Source: Allobosea sp. Tri-44 | GTDB taxonomy: Bacteria; Pseudomonadota; Alphaproteobacteria; Rhizobiales; Beijerinckiaceae | Reading direction: 5' to 3' | Assembly: GCF_004123845.1 (NCBI RefSeq) | Contig: NZ_NBDP01000005.1 | Location: 310,001 to 374,000 of the forward strand | DNA: 64,000 nt | Shown here: in pieces, positions 9,668 through 19,642 of the stretch | How the letters are laid out: each line of letters begins with the position of its first letter | Numbering within the stretch: position 1 is the first letter of the stretch | The notes under the pieces: generated by a model | Told to the model about the DNA's origin: nothing | Databases searched by the model: none | What the model saw: only the letters and a program-made list of their open reading frames with translations | Program-made: the position numbers and the translations under genes

Positions 9668-9751
9668 ATGGCTTTCAGTCTTCTGGAAATCTCGATCGTG
9701 ATGGCGTGCATCTCGTTGCTCGGCTTCCTGATCGCCGACAACATGGTCTGA
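9668..9751 (+). CDS. Possible 27-aa single-span membrane peptide
   Basis: A short ORF reads MAFSLLEISIVMACISLLGF followed by LIADNMV and a stop. Almost the whole peptide is one hydrophobic helix. GGAGG at 9658-9662 lies 5 bp before the ATG, an excellent ribosome-binding site. It sits in the otherwise empty gap between nhaA and the convergent L,D-transpeptidase gene. Small membrane peptides of this kind are easily missed; coding status rests only on the ribosome-binding site and hydrophobic pattern. Confidence 0.45.
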   Translation: MAFSLLEISIVMACISLLGFLIADNMV

Positions 9752-9805
9752 GCCGACCGGATCGGGACGAAGGCGGGCCGAAACGGGCCCTTCCCCGAAA
9801 CGAAA

Positions 9806-9829
9806 CGACCCGCCGTCTCCGGCGGGTCG
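9806..9829 (-). terminator. Rho-independent terminator of the L,D-transpeptidase gene
   Basis: CGACCCGCCG (9806-9815) pairs perfectly with CGGCGGGTCG (9820-9829) around a TCTC loop. On the minus strand the stem is followed by TTTCGTTTCG, a fair U-rich tail. It lies 26 bp past the stop of the minus-strand gene and may also end transcription of the small plus-strand ORF. Confidence 0.7.
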
Positions 9830-9855
9830 CGTCTTCGATCATCAGATCGAAGAGA

Positions 9856-11097
9856 TCAGATGTCCTGATCGCCCTGCAGGGCTGCGACCGGCACCGGGCC
9901 GAGCCCGTCCTTGTTGTAGATGTCGTCGCGGAACTGCACGCCGCCATCGGGCGTCGCCCAGGCGGTGACATAGACCCAGTAGCACGGCACCGGGTTGGCG
10001 ATGCGGGCGTTGACGCGCTCGCCCGAGGCGATGGTCTCGTCGATCTTGGCGCGATCCCAGCCGGGCGTCTCCTTGAGCAGGAAGGCGATGTAGTCGCGCA
10101 CGTTCTGGACGCGGATGCAGCCAGAGGAGACGAAGCGGAAATCGTCGCCGAAGATGCCCTTCGACGGCGTGTCGTGCATGTAGACGCCGTGCGAGCTCGG
10201 AATGTTGATGCGCACGAAGCCGAGCGAGTTGAACTCGCCGCCCGGATCCTGGCGGAAGGTGTAGCGCGTCGCTTCATCCGAGCGCCAGTTGACCCGCTCC
10301 GGCGGAATCTCGCCGCTCGGCCCGATGATGCGGATCTTGTTCTCGGTCAAGTAGGTCGGTTCCTTCTGCATCTTCGGAATCAAATCCTTGCGGATGATCG
10401 AAGCGGGAACCGTCCAGGTCGGGTTGAAATTGACCTCGGGGATCTTGGTCTGCAGCAGCGGCGACTGGCGGTCGATCTTGCCGACGCCGGCGGCGTGGCG
10501 GGTCGCGACATGGCCATTCTCGACCGTCTCGACCGCGGCCGCCGGGATGTTGGCGACGACATAGCGATTGCCGAGATTGCCCGACCAGGTGCGCAGGCGC
10601 ACGATATTGGTCTCGAGCTGGCGGATGCGCCGGTCGACCGGAACGTTGAGTGCGGTCAGCGTCGCGCGGTTGATGCTGCCGGTGGTCGACAGGCCCATGC
10701 GCGACTGGAACCGGCGCACGCCGCCCTCGACATAGGAATCATAGATGTTGCTGTCGCCGGCGGAGACATCGAGATCGCCGGTGATGATCAGCCGCTGGCG
10801 CAGTGCGACGACGCTGGCGCCGCGTGAGCCGACGGCGAGCTTGTCGCTGACCTGGAGAGGCTGCCAGCCGCCGCGCGCGGCGAGCGCGCGATAGGCCTCG
10901 ACGGCCTGCTCGGTCGCGGCCAGCGCGGCCGGCGACAGCATCGGCGTCGAGGAACGCGCGACTGCATTGCGCGCGCCGGCATCATAGCTCTGGCGCCATT
11001 CGGCCTGCTGGGCGAAAGCCGGCAGGCTGACGCCCGCGGCAGCGCTCGACAACAGGGCCAGGACCGTCTCGCGACGTGTCAGGCTGAGTTTCGGCAT
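9856..11097 (-). CDS. L,D-transpeptidase (YkuD domain) with Tat-like signal
   Basis: A 413-aa periplasmic enzyme that makes 3-3 peptidoglycan cross-links or attaches proteins to the wall. The N-terminus MPKLSLTRRETVLALLSSAA ending LPAFAQQ is a signal peptide with a twin-arginine. A peptidoglycan-binding-like region follows (KLAVGSRGASVVALRQRL). The C-terminal YkuD domain has HGVYMHDTPSKGIF and the catalytic SSGCIRV with Cys at about 327. The start at 11097 is chosen because it gives the signal peptide directly. The neighbouring ldtR encodes the MarR-type regulator that in Liberibacter and rhizobia controls the L,D-transpeptidase gene ldtP, so this is probably the LdtP counterpart. Confidence 0.92.
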   Translation of the reverse strand: MPKLSLTRRETVLALLSSAAAGVSLPAFAQQAEWRQSYDAGARNAVARSSTPMLSPAALAATEQAVEAYRALAARGGWQPLQVSDKLAVGSRGASVVALRQRLIITGDLDVSAGDSNIYDSYVEGGVRRFQSRMGLSTTGSINRATLTALNVPVDRRIRQLETNIVRLRTWSGNLGNRYVVANIPAAAVETVENGHVATRHAAGVGKIDRQSPLLQTKIPEVNFNPTWTVPASIIRKDLIPKMQKEPTYLTENKIRIIGPSGEIPPERVNWRSDEATRYTFRQDPGGEFNSLGFVRINIPSSHGVYMHDTPSKGIFGDDFRFVSSGCIRVQNVRDYIAFLLKETPGWDRAKIDETIASGERVNARIANPVPCYWVYVTAWATPDGGVQFRDDIYNKDGLGPVPVAALQGDQDI

Positions 11098-11361
11098 CGA
11101 TCGTACCCCTTGGACTTCGCATATCATCGGAGCGGGACGCGACCCGCCCCTTCGGCCTGGCATCTGCCACGCCGGTCGCTGGGGACGATCCCTTACCACA
11201 GTTAACACCCTATGATGAGCGCGGCATTTTTAGGGCGGCGATGCGTCGCGCTCACGCGGGTTTGATCGCTGTGGCCGGAATGAAATCGCTGTTGCCGAAA
11301 CGAAACAGGCGCACGCGCTCCGGCCGGGAAACCGAAGCGCGCTGCGGGATATCCATTGAAA

Positions 11362-11378
11362 GGGGGCCAAATGCCCCC
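11362..11378 (-). terminator. Terminator of ldtR
   Basis: GGGGGC (11362-11367) pairs with GCCCCC (11373-11378) around a 5-base loop, and on the minus strand the stem is followed by CTTTCAAT. It lies 6 bp past the ldtR stop, so ldtR is probably transcribed separately from the transpeptidase gene downstream. The remaining 265 bp between the hairpin and 11098 hold no other feature that I can see. Confidence 0.6.
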
Positions 11379-11383
11379 GCCTC

Positions 11384-11896
11384 TCAGAGCTTGTAGCGGA
11401 TCTGGTCGGTCCAGAAGCGCTCGAGACGCAGCAGGGCGTTGTTCATGCGCTCGAAATCGTCGGCCGCGATGCCGCCGATCTGCTCGACCGTGCGGACATG
11501 CTTGTCGTAGACGCCCTTGACGATGTTGTGCACCTCGCCGCCCTTTTCGGTCAGGCTGATGCGCACCGAGCGACGGTCGATCCGCGAGCGGGCATGGTGC
11601 AGGAAGCCGAGCTCGACCAGCTTCTTGACGTTGTAGGAGACGTTCGAGCCGAGATAGTAGCCGCGGGTGCGCAGCTCGCTGGCCGAGAGCTCGGCGTCGC
11701 CGATATTGTAGAGGAGCAGCGCCTGCACGCTGTTGACGTCGTCGCGGTTGCGGCGCTCGAACTCGTCCTTGATGACGTCGAGCAGCCGGCGATGCAGCCG
11801 CTCGACCAAGGTGAGGGACTCAAGGTAAAGCGGCTTCACCTTGAGCTGAACCTCGTCAGCGGCAGCTGGCTCCACAGTCTTTACATTGCTCTTCAT
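11384..11896 (-). CDS. ldtR: MarR-family regulator LdtR
   Basis: A 170-aa winged-helix regulator. Recognition rests on the sequence character (LYLESLTLVERLHRRLLDVI, then SVQALLLYNIGDAELSASEL and RGYYLGSNVSYNVKKLVELG) and on its position next to an L,D-transpeptidase gene, exactly as in Liberibacter ldtR-ldtP. LdtR there regulates the transpeptidase and osmotic-stress tolerance. The wing is seen as RSRIDRRSVRISLTEKG. I prefer the ATG ending at 11896 (MKSNVKTVEP) because GGCGGG lies upstream; an ATG ending at 11917 would add seven residues without a ribosome-binding site. A 24-bp dyad about 110 bp upstream is a candidate autoregulatory site. Confidence 0.87.
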   Translation of the reverse strand: MKSNVKTVEPAAADEVQLKVKPLYLESLTLVERLHRRLLDVIKDEFERRNRDDVNSVQALLLYNIGDAELSASELRTRGYYLGSNVSYNVKKLVELGFLHHARSRIDRRSVRISLTEKGGEVHNIVKGVYDKHVRTVEQIGGIAADDFERMNNALLRLERFWTDQIRYKL

Positions 11897-12005
11897 GGTA
11901 TATCCCGCCTGTTGCATGTCGGCCAGGATTTGTCTCCCGGTCCGCTTCTGAGAGACACCATAGGCAGTGCGGATGAAAACGAGTTTAAATATCAGGATGA
12001 ATCAG

Positions 12006-12029
12006 GGATTTACCCATTTGGGTGAATCC
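12006..12029. promoter_or_regulatory. Candidate LdtR operator (10-bp inverted repeat)
   Basis: GGATTTACCC (12006-12015) and GGGTGAATCC (12020-12029) form an inverted repeat with one mismatch and a 4-bp spacer. The dyad lies upstream of ldtR in an AT-richer stretch (TTTAAATATC at about 11982-11991), a likely promoter region. Two-fold symmetric sites of this size are typical for MarR dimers. Assignment to LdtR is inference. Confidence 0.45.
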
Positions 12030-12103
12030 AAAATGAACCGGAAGTCTCTTAAGCTAAAGCGTTTCTTACCGCGGCCTGCCGCATTCGAGGCAGGCTCGCC
12101 GGT

Positions 12104-12541
12104 TCAGGATTCCTGGTTTTCCGCCGCCCAGGTCGCCAGGAAATAGGCCAGCATCAGGCCGACATAGATGCCGATCAAAGCGGGCGACAGCGTCAGCCAG
12201 CGCGGGAAGAAGAAGCCGAGCAGGAGCTGACTGACGGCGGCGAGCAGCCAGAGCACGCCGCCCCAGGTCGCGGTCAGCCAGAGGCCGACGCCGGCGACGA
12301 GATCGAAGACCGCAAAATAGACGGTGATCGCCTGGAAGGTCAGCGGGCGCGTCTCGAAGGCCGGGCCGGTGTCCAGTCCGAGGCCGAGGATCATCGCCCA
12401 GTGGTAGAGGCCTTTGCCGATCCACACTACCGAGAGCAGCCGCAGCAGCCAGACCAGGAGCAGCCGCCAGCGCATGCCGCGCCTGGCCTCGCCGGCCGGG
12501 CGCGGGCCACGCAGAACCTCGCCGTCGCGCAGGACCGCCAT
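12104..12541 (-). CDS. Small polytopic membrane protein (possibly DUF6163)
   Basis: A 145-aa protein with four hydrophobic segments: LLLVWLLRLLSVVWIGKGLY, then around ITVYFAVFDLVAGVGLWL, WGGVLWLLAAVSQLLLGFFF and ALIGIYVGLMLAYFLATWAA. It starts MAVLRDGEVLRG one base after the stop of the 3-hydroxyisobutyryl-CoA hydrolase gene, so the two are co-transcribed. I believe small membrane proteins near ldtR in Rhizobiales are classed as DUF6163, but I cannot confirm the family by eye. No function is known to me; an envelope role is suggested only by the neighbours. Confidence 0.8.
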   Translation of the reverse strand: MAVLRDGEVLRGPRPAGEARRGMRWRLLLVWLLRLLSVVWIGKGLYHWAMILGLGLDTGPAFETRPLTFQAITVYFAVFDLVAGVGLWLTATWGGVLWLLAAVSQLLLGFFFPRWLTLSPALIGIYVGLMLAYFLATWAAENQES

Positions 12542-12542
12542 C

Positions 12543-14872
<2,330 letters not shown>

Positions 14873-14991
14873 ACTGGGCTGCCTGCCGCCCAACTCGCCA
14901 TTGCGGCGAGCGCCTCGATCTTGAACACTACCCGCAACCGATCAAGCAAAGGCGCCTCTTTCTAGGCCCTGATGATTTTGTGAGATGGCGC

Positions 14992-15471
14992 ATGATTGCG
15001 AGATCTTCGTCGATCAAACTGCGCCTCGTTTGCGCTTTAATGGCGTTACAATTTGGCTTGGCAGCACCCGCACTATCCGAAGACGAAGACCTGCCCAGCT
15101 GGGACATCCTTGAAAACAAGATCGTATACGGCGTACCAAACTCAGATATCATTGGTTTTGTGGCAATATGCGGTCCCCGTGAAAAACAGGTTAAAGCAAT
15201 TATTGCAGTTAAACCTTCTTCTGAAGATATCAAAAGCGGCCAAAAACTTGTACTTCAGGCTGGAAAATCGCGAATCGAAACGACATTCACCCCCGACGAC
15301 GTCGATGGCGAGACGGTAATATTCTCAACCGAACTCAAGCCGCTTTTAGCGCTGCTTCGCAGCGAGGGCACGATCACAGCTAAGATCGGAAAATCGACGA
15401 CCTCCCTGCCACCTCTCGGGCAATCGCGTGCGCTCGCCACGCGCAAGTTCGAGAGCGGTTGCGCTCGATAG
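14992..15471 (+). CDS. Unrecognised secreted 159-aa protein, AT-rich gene
   Basis: The protein begins MIARSSSIKLRLVCALMALQ and continues FGLAAPALSEDED, a clear Sec signal peptide with probable cleavage after ALS or LSE. The mature part (about 130 aa) is mixed and ends RKFESGCAR, with a second cysteine in FVAICGPREKQ; a disulfide is possible. I recognise no family. Base composition is visibly lower in G+C than the neighbours and codon use includes many A/T-ending codons (aaa, att, tat, gtt), which suggests recent acquisition. An in-frame GTG at 14980 would add four residues. It lies alone between hemB and a convergent, frameshifted methyltransferase. Confidence 0.7.
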   Translation: MIARSSSIKLRLVCALMALQFGLAAPALSEDEDLPSWDILENKIVYGVPNSDIIGFVAICGPREKQVKAIIAVKPSSEDIKSGQKLVLQAGKSRIETTFTPDDVDGETVIFSTELKPLLALLRSEGTITAKIGKSTTSLPPLGQSRALATRKFESGCAR

Positions 15472-15506
15472 TCACCTCGACACCCAGCCCGTTACGCGGT
15501 CGAGAA

Positions 15507-16243
15507 CTAGTCGATCAGGCGATAGACGGAAACGTGCGAGCGCGACTCCGCTGTGAAGGGCGACCCGGCCCAATCGCCATGCCGGCTCTCGAGTTCGAAG
15601 CCGGCCAGCTGAGCCATCAGGTCGAGCTCCGCCGGCCAGATGTAGCGATGTGGTGAGCGGAAGACTTCCGCCTGCCCGCCCTCGCCGAACCTGACATGAT
15701 GGGAGACCAGTTGCTGGCGCAGCGTGTCGTAGGTATCGAGGCCGATATAGCCCGCCTCCGACTGCCAGACGACCGCCTGCTCCCGGGCGACAGCTTGCGC
15801 AGTTCCGGCACCCCGAGCTCGACCACAAAACGGCCGCCAGGCGAAAGATGGCGCGCCGCATTGCGGAAGCAGGCCACTTGCTGCGCCTGCGTGAGCAGGT
15901 TCGAGATCGTGTTGTAGACGAGGTAGACGAGCGAATAGCTGCCGGGAACGGTGACGGTCGCCATATCGCCGATCACGACGGGAATGGTTGCTTCATCCAC
16001 CTTGGTCCGTAGTTCGGCGACCATCGCTGGCGAGAACTCGATGCCGGCCACGGGAACCTTCCGCTCGCTAAGCGGCACTGCGACGCGGCCGGTTCCGATC
16101 GCGAATTCGAGCGCTGCGCCGCCCTCTGCGAGTTGCGCCAGCCGCTCAACCGCCGGCTCCAGCACGTCGGGCGAGAACATTCCGGTGCCGGGCGTGTCAT
16201 AGGATTTGGCCGCGTCGTTGTCCCAGATCTCATCCTGCTGCAT
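15507..16243 (-). pseudogene. Class I SAM-dependent methyltransferase, interrupted by a one-base frameshift
   Basis: The N-terminal frame reads MQQDEIWDNDAAKSYDTPGT and then the SAM-binding AALEFAIGTGRVAVPL, with GIEFSPAMVAEL and LVYLVYNTISNLLTQ. After ELRKLSPG (about 15785) the frame turns to Ser/Arg nonsense. In the neighbouring frame a normal continuation appears: EQAVVWQSEAGYIGLDTYDT, later HRYIWPAELDLMAQLAGFEL, ending SVYRLID at the TAG 15507-15509. The span of 737 bp is one base short of 246 codons, so one base is missing near the CCCGGG at 15782-15787. Rejoined it would be about 245 aa, similar to small-molecule methyltransferases. True decay and sequencing error are both possible. Confidence 0.85.
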
Positions 16244-16401
16244 GCCAGATCTCCCGCCGCGCGACCGGGCCGGCCAGCATCCGCTACAGCCCGGACCGGA
16301 TGTGCACCGCCCTGTCGATTTATCAAGGCCGCGACGAGCATATGACGAGCGCCAATGCTGCGAGTTCCAACGCCTCGGTTCTCGCGCTAGCGTCACCGTC
16401 G

Positions 16402-17733
16402 ATGCGCGCCCTCTTCACGTCGATTCTGCTCTGCCTCGCGCTCGCTGCCTGCGGGCGCTTCGACACCGATCAGGTCCGTGCCTGCCGGCTGGCAATTCCG
16501 GCGCTGAACCCATCCGGCACCACGATTACGATCGAGGGCACCGGCACCGGCCCGCGCGCCGACATCCTGCGCATCGCCTACCGGGCACAAGCGCCGGATA
16601 TGCAGCCGCGGCGGCGTACGATCGACTGCGTCTTTGCCGGCGAAGGCACCACGCTGCAGCGCGGCGCGCTGGCGGGCCTCGCCTCAGACGGCGAGCCGAT
16701 GACCGATGCGAGCTTCCTGCTGCTGCGGCGCTTCTATCTCGAATACAAGGCCGAGCCGCCGGTCGATCCAGGCGCCTCGGCGGGCGCCGACCTGCTCACC
16801 CTGCCGCCTGGGCTCGCCTACGGTCTGCAGCAGGGGCTCGCCGCCCTGCCCTCGGCCGCGATCTATGCCCTGCTCGCCAGTGCCTATGCCCTGATCTACG
16901 GGCTCAACGGCCGCATCCTGCTGACCTTCGGCGAGTTCTCGGCGCTGGGCGCGCTTGCGGCGGTCGTCGGCGTGGCGCTGACCTTGTCGCTCGCCGTCTC
17001 GACGCCGGTCTCGGGCCTGTTCATCGCCTTTGCCGTCGCCATCGCGGTCAGTGCGCTGCACGGCTTCGCCATGGGCCGCTTCGTGCTGCGCCAGCTCGAC
17101 AAGAGCAATGGCCAGCAGGTGCTGATCGCGACGATCGGGCTCGCCATCGCGCTCTCGGAGTACTTACGCCTCGCCCAGGGTCCCGAACTGCGCTGGCTGC
17201 CACCGGTATTCAACGAGCCGCTGCCGCTGGCGCGGGCCGAGCAGTTCATCGTCACCGCGACGCCGGTCTCGCTCGCCATGGCGGGGCTCGGCTTCTCGGC
17301 TGCGACCTGCCTCATCCTTTATCTTGCCCGCTCGTCTTACGGCCGGGCCTGGCGCGCGGTCTCCGACGATGCCCGCACCGCCTCCCTCTTCGGCATCGAC
17401 CCGCGCGCGGTGCATGACCGGGCGTTGATCATCGCCTGCGCGATCTGCGGGGCTGCCGGCGTCATCGTCACGGTGATCTATGGCGGCATGGGCTTTTCAG
17501 GCGGTTTCACGCTCGGCCTCAAGGCGCTGGTCGCCGCCGTGCTCGGCGGCATCGGCTCGGTACCCGGCGCCTGCCTCGGCGGGCTCGTCATCGCCGCCTT
17601 CGAAGTGCTGTGGTCGGCGACGATGCCGCTCGAACAGCGCGACATCGCGGTCTATAGCTTGCTCGCCGTGACGCTGATCCTGCGCCCCGGCGGCTTCTTC
17701 GGCGACGGCGCGCTGACGCCGCGCCAGGTCTAA
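16402..17733 (+). CDS. LivH-type ABC permease with an N-terminal lipobox domain
   Basis: The C-terminal 300 residues are a branched-chain amino-acid ABC permease of the LivH type (LIYGLNGRILLTFGEFSALG; later SYGRAWRAVSDDARTASLFG, and the GGIGSVPGACLGGLVI loop). In front lies an unusual 140-aa region that begins MRALFTSILLCLALAACGRF, a lipoprotein signal with the lipobox LAAC, then a soluble part with two further cysteines (VRACRLAIP and RTIDCVFAG). The start is uncertain: 16402 places the signal at the N-terminus, while an in-frame ATG at 16342 would add 20 residues. No LivM, LivG, LivF or binding protein is nearby. The threonine dehydratase gene follows after 18 bp, implying a link to threonine or branched-chain amino acids. 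Confidence 0.8.
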   Translation: MRALFTSILLCLALAACGRFDTDQVRACRLAIPALNPSGTTITIEGTGTGPRADILRIAYRAQAPDMQPRRRTIDCVFAGEGTTLQRGALAGLASDGEPMTDASFLLLRRFYLEYKAEPPVDPGASAGADLLTLPPGLAYGLQQGLAALPSAAIYALLASAYALIYGLNGRILLTFGEFSALGALAAVVGVALTLSLAVSTPVSGLFIAFAVAIAVSALHGFAMGRFVLRQLDKSNGQQVLIATIGLAIALSEYLRLAQGPELRWLPPVFNEPLPLARAEQFIVTATPVSLAMAGLGFSAATCLILYLARSSYGRAWRAVSDDARTASLFGIDPRAVHDRALIIACAICGAAGVIVTVIYGGMGFSGGFTLGLKALVAAVLGGIGSVPGACLGGLVIAAFEVLWSATMPLEQRDIAVYSLLAVTLILRPGGFFGDGALTPRQV

Positions 17734-17751
17734 AAAACAGCGGGGGAACGG

Positions 17752-18996
17752 ATGGGCAGCGGCTTTGCGATCAGCTTCGCCGATATCGAAGCGGCTGCGC
17801 GGACCATCGAAGGTCATGTGCTGAAGACGCCGCTGATGCCGGCGCCGCGCCTCTCGGCACTGACCGGCGCCGAGATCTTCGTCAAGCACGAGAACATGCA
17901 GGCGACGGCCTCCTTCAAGGAACGCGGCGCGGTCAACAAGCTGCGCAGCCTGAACGACGACGAGAAGCGCCGCGGCGTCATCGCGATGTCGGCCGGCAAC
18001 CATGCCCAGGCAGTCGCCTATCACGCCAGGCGCTTCGGCATCCCGGCGACGATCGTGATGCCCGAGACGACGCCGCTGGTGAAGATCGAGAACACCCGCG
18101 CCTATGGTGCCGAGATCGTGCTGTTCGGCGAGACCCTCTACGAGTCGGCGCAGAAGGCGCGGGAGATCGCGGCCGAAAAGAGCCTGGTCTTCGTCCACCC
18201 TTACGACGACGCGGCGGTGATGGCCGGCCAGGGCACGGTCGCGCTGGAGATGCTGCGCGAGGCGCCCGATCTCGACATGCTGCTGATCCCGCTCGGCGGC
18301 GGCGGGCTGATGGCCGGCAACGCCATTGCCGCCAAGGCGCTGAAGCCGTCAATCGAGATGATCGGCATCGAAGCGGCGCTCTTCCCGTCCTTCCACAATG
18401 CCGTGCATGGCACCGAGATGCCGATCGGCGGCGCGACGCTGGCGGAGGGCATTGCGGTCAAGACCGTCGGCACACAAACCCTGCCGGTGATCAAGGAGCT
18501 GGTCTCCGACATCGTGCTGGTCGGCGAGGATCTGATCGAGCGCGCCGTCAACGCCTACGCGACCTTGCAGCACACGCTGGCGGAGGGCGCCGGCGCCGCC
18601 GGCCTCGCCGCGATGCTAAAGGAGCCGGAGCGTTATCGCGGACGCAAGGTCGGGCTCGTGCTCTGCGGCGGCAATATCGACCCGCGCCTGCTCGCCGCGA
18701 TCATGGTGCGCGAGCTCGAGCGCGAGCAGCGCATCGCCGCCTTCCGCCTCACTGCCAGCGACCGACCCGGCCTGCTCGGCAAGGTCGCCAGCCTGTTCGG
18801 CGCGCTTGGCGCCAACATCCTCGAGGTCAGCCATGGCCGGCTCTTCCTCGACGTGCCGGCCAAGGGCGTGACGCTCGACGTCACCGTCGAGACCCGCGAC
18901 GAGGCGCACACCGCCGCGATCGAGGAAGCGTTGCGCAAGGAAGGCTTCGCGCCGCGTCGAATCTATCCCCGCGGTCTTGCGGAACCCGGTGGCTGA
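17752..18996 (+). CDS. ilvA: Threonine ammonia-lyase (threonine dehydratase) with ACT domain
   Basis: A 414-aa PLP enzyme that deaminates threonine to 2-oxobutyrate, the entry to isoleucine synthesis or threonine breakdown. The PLP lysine is in ATASFKERGAVNKL, the phosphate-binding glycine loop is IPLGGGGLMAGN, and a single ACT domain closes the protein (AFRLTASDRPGLLGKVASLF, then ANILEVSHGRLF). One ACT domain and this length fit the shorter threonine dehydratases (IlvA1/TdcB-like) rather than the long E. coli IlvA with two. The gene lies 18 bp behind the lipobox-LivH permease and is probably co-transcribed with it. Confidence 0.9.
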   Translation: MGSGFAISFADIEAAARTIEGHVLKTPLMPAPRLSALTGAEIFVKHENMQATASFKERGAVNKLRSLNDDEKRRGVIAMSAGNHAQAVAYHARRFGIPATIVMPETTPLVKIENTRAYGAEIVLFGETLYESAQKAREIAAEKSLVFVHPYDDAAVMAGQGTVALEMLREAPDLDMLLIPLGGGGLMAGNAIAAKALKPSIEMIGIEAALFPSFHNAVHGTEMPIGGATLAEGIAVKTVGTQTLPVIKELVSDIVLVGEDLIERAVNAYATLQHTLAEGAGAAGLAAMLKEPERYRGRKVGLVLCGGNIDPRLLAAIMVRELEREQRIAAFRLTASDRPGLLGKVASLFGALGANILEVSHGRLFLDVPAKGVTLDVTVETRDEAHTAAIEEALRKEGFAPRRIYPRGLAEPGG

Positions 18997-19052
18997 TCAA
19001 ACATTGTCCACCAGCGGGCACTTTCCGCCCGCAGGAGATTGGAAAGCCATCG

Positions 19053-19526
19053 ATGTCGAACCCGTCCTATCGCCAGCCGCCGATCGTCGCGCTGGAGGAC
19101 CGGCCGCTGCAGAATACGCGCGGCGTGCTCGGCTCGCGCCTGTTCGCCTGGATCGGCGACGTCGTCGTCCTGTTCATTCTGGGTAGCATCGTCTGGTTCC
19201 TGCTCGCGATCCTGGGCATCGTCACCTTTGGCCTGACCTGGCTGCTGATGGGCGGAGCGACGATCGCAGTCGCGCTCGGCTACGCCGCCATCACGATCGG
19301 TGGGCGCAAGCAGGCGACGCTCGGCATGCGCATGGCGGGGCTTCGGGTCGAGACCGCCTCGGGCGGGCGGCCGGACGCGTTGGCGGCGGCAGTGCACGCG
19401 CTGTTCTTCTATGTCGCGGCCGGCACGGTCGCCCTCTGGTTCCTCGATATCGCCTGCGGGCTGGTGCGCGGGGATCGCCGGCTCGGCCACGACATCCTGA
19501 CCGGCCTCGTGGTGGTGCGCGCCTGA
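19053..19526 (+). CDS. RDD family membrane protein
   Basis: A 157-aa inner-membrane protein with the RDD-family signature: GSRLFAWIGDVVVLFILG holds the first conserved Arg and Asp, and the C-terminal DRRLGHDILTGLVVV holds the closing part. Three to four hydrophobic segments are visible. The biochemical role of RDD proteins is poorly known; some have been linked to ion exchange. In many alphaproteobacteria an RDD gene lies between hemB and bpt, and that is the case here. It follows ilvA by 56 bp. Confidence 0.88.
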   Translation: MSNPSYRQPPIVALEDRPLQNTRGVLGSRLFAWIGDVVVLFILGSIVWFLLAILGIVTFGLTWLLMGGATIAVALGYAAITIGGRKQATLGMRMAGLRVETASGGRPDALAAAVHALFFYVAAGTVALWFLDIACGLVRGDRRLGHDILTGLVVVRA

Positions 19527-19535
19527 ACGCGCAAT

Positions 19536-19628
19536 CGTCATGCTCGCCCTTGTGGCGAGCATCCACGTCTTGAGCGCCGCATAGCACCAGCGAAGACGTG
19601 GATGGTCGGGACAAGCCCGACCATGACG
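19536..19628. repeat. Intergenic palindromic repeat (CGTCATG...CATGACG)
   Basis: A 93-bp element bounded by CGTCATG (19536-19542) and CATGACG (19622-19628). Inside are nested inverted pairs: TGCTCGCC/GGCGAGCA, ATCCACGTCTT/AAGACGTGGAT, and GGTCGGGACAAGCCCGACC. A related copy with the same CAAGCCCGA core and the ATGACGG end lies at 21447-21475. Such mosaic elements are scattered between genes in many Rhizobiales. Confidence 0.7.
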
Positions 19629-19642
19629 GCAACGGCTCTGCG

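Noticed and set aside
12006..12029. Terminator of the small membrane protein gene
   Set aside because: The repeat lies 75 bp past the stop and lacks a GC-rich stem with a U-tract; its place upstream of ldtR fits an operator better.
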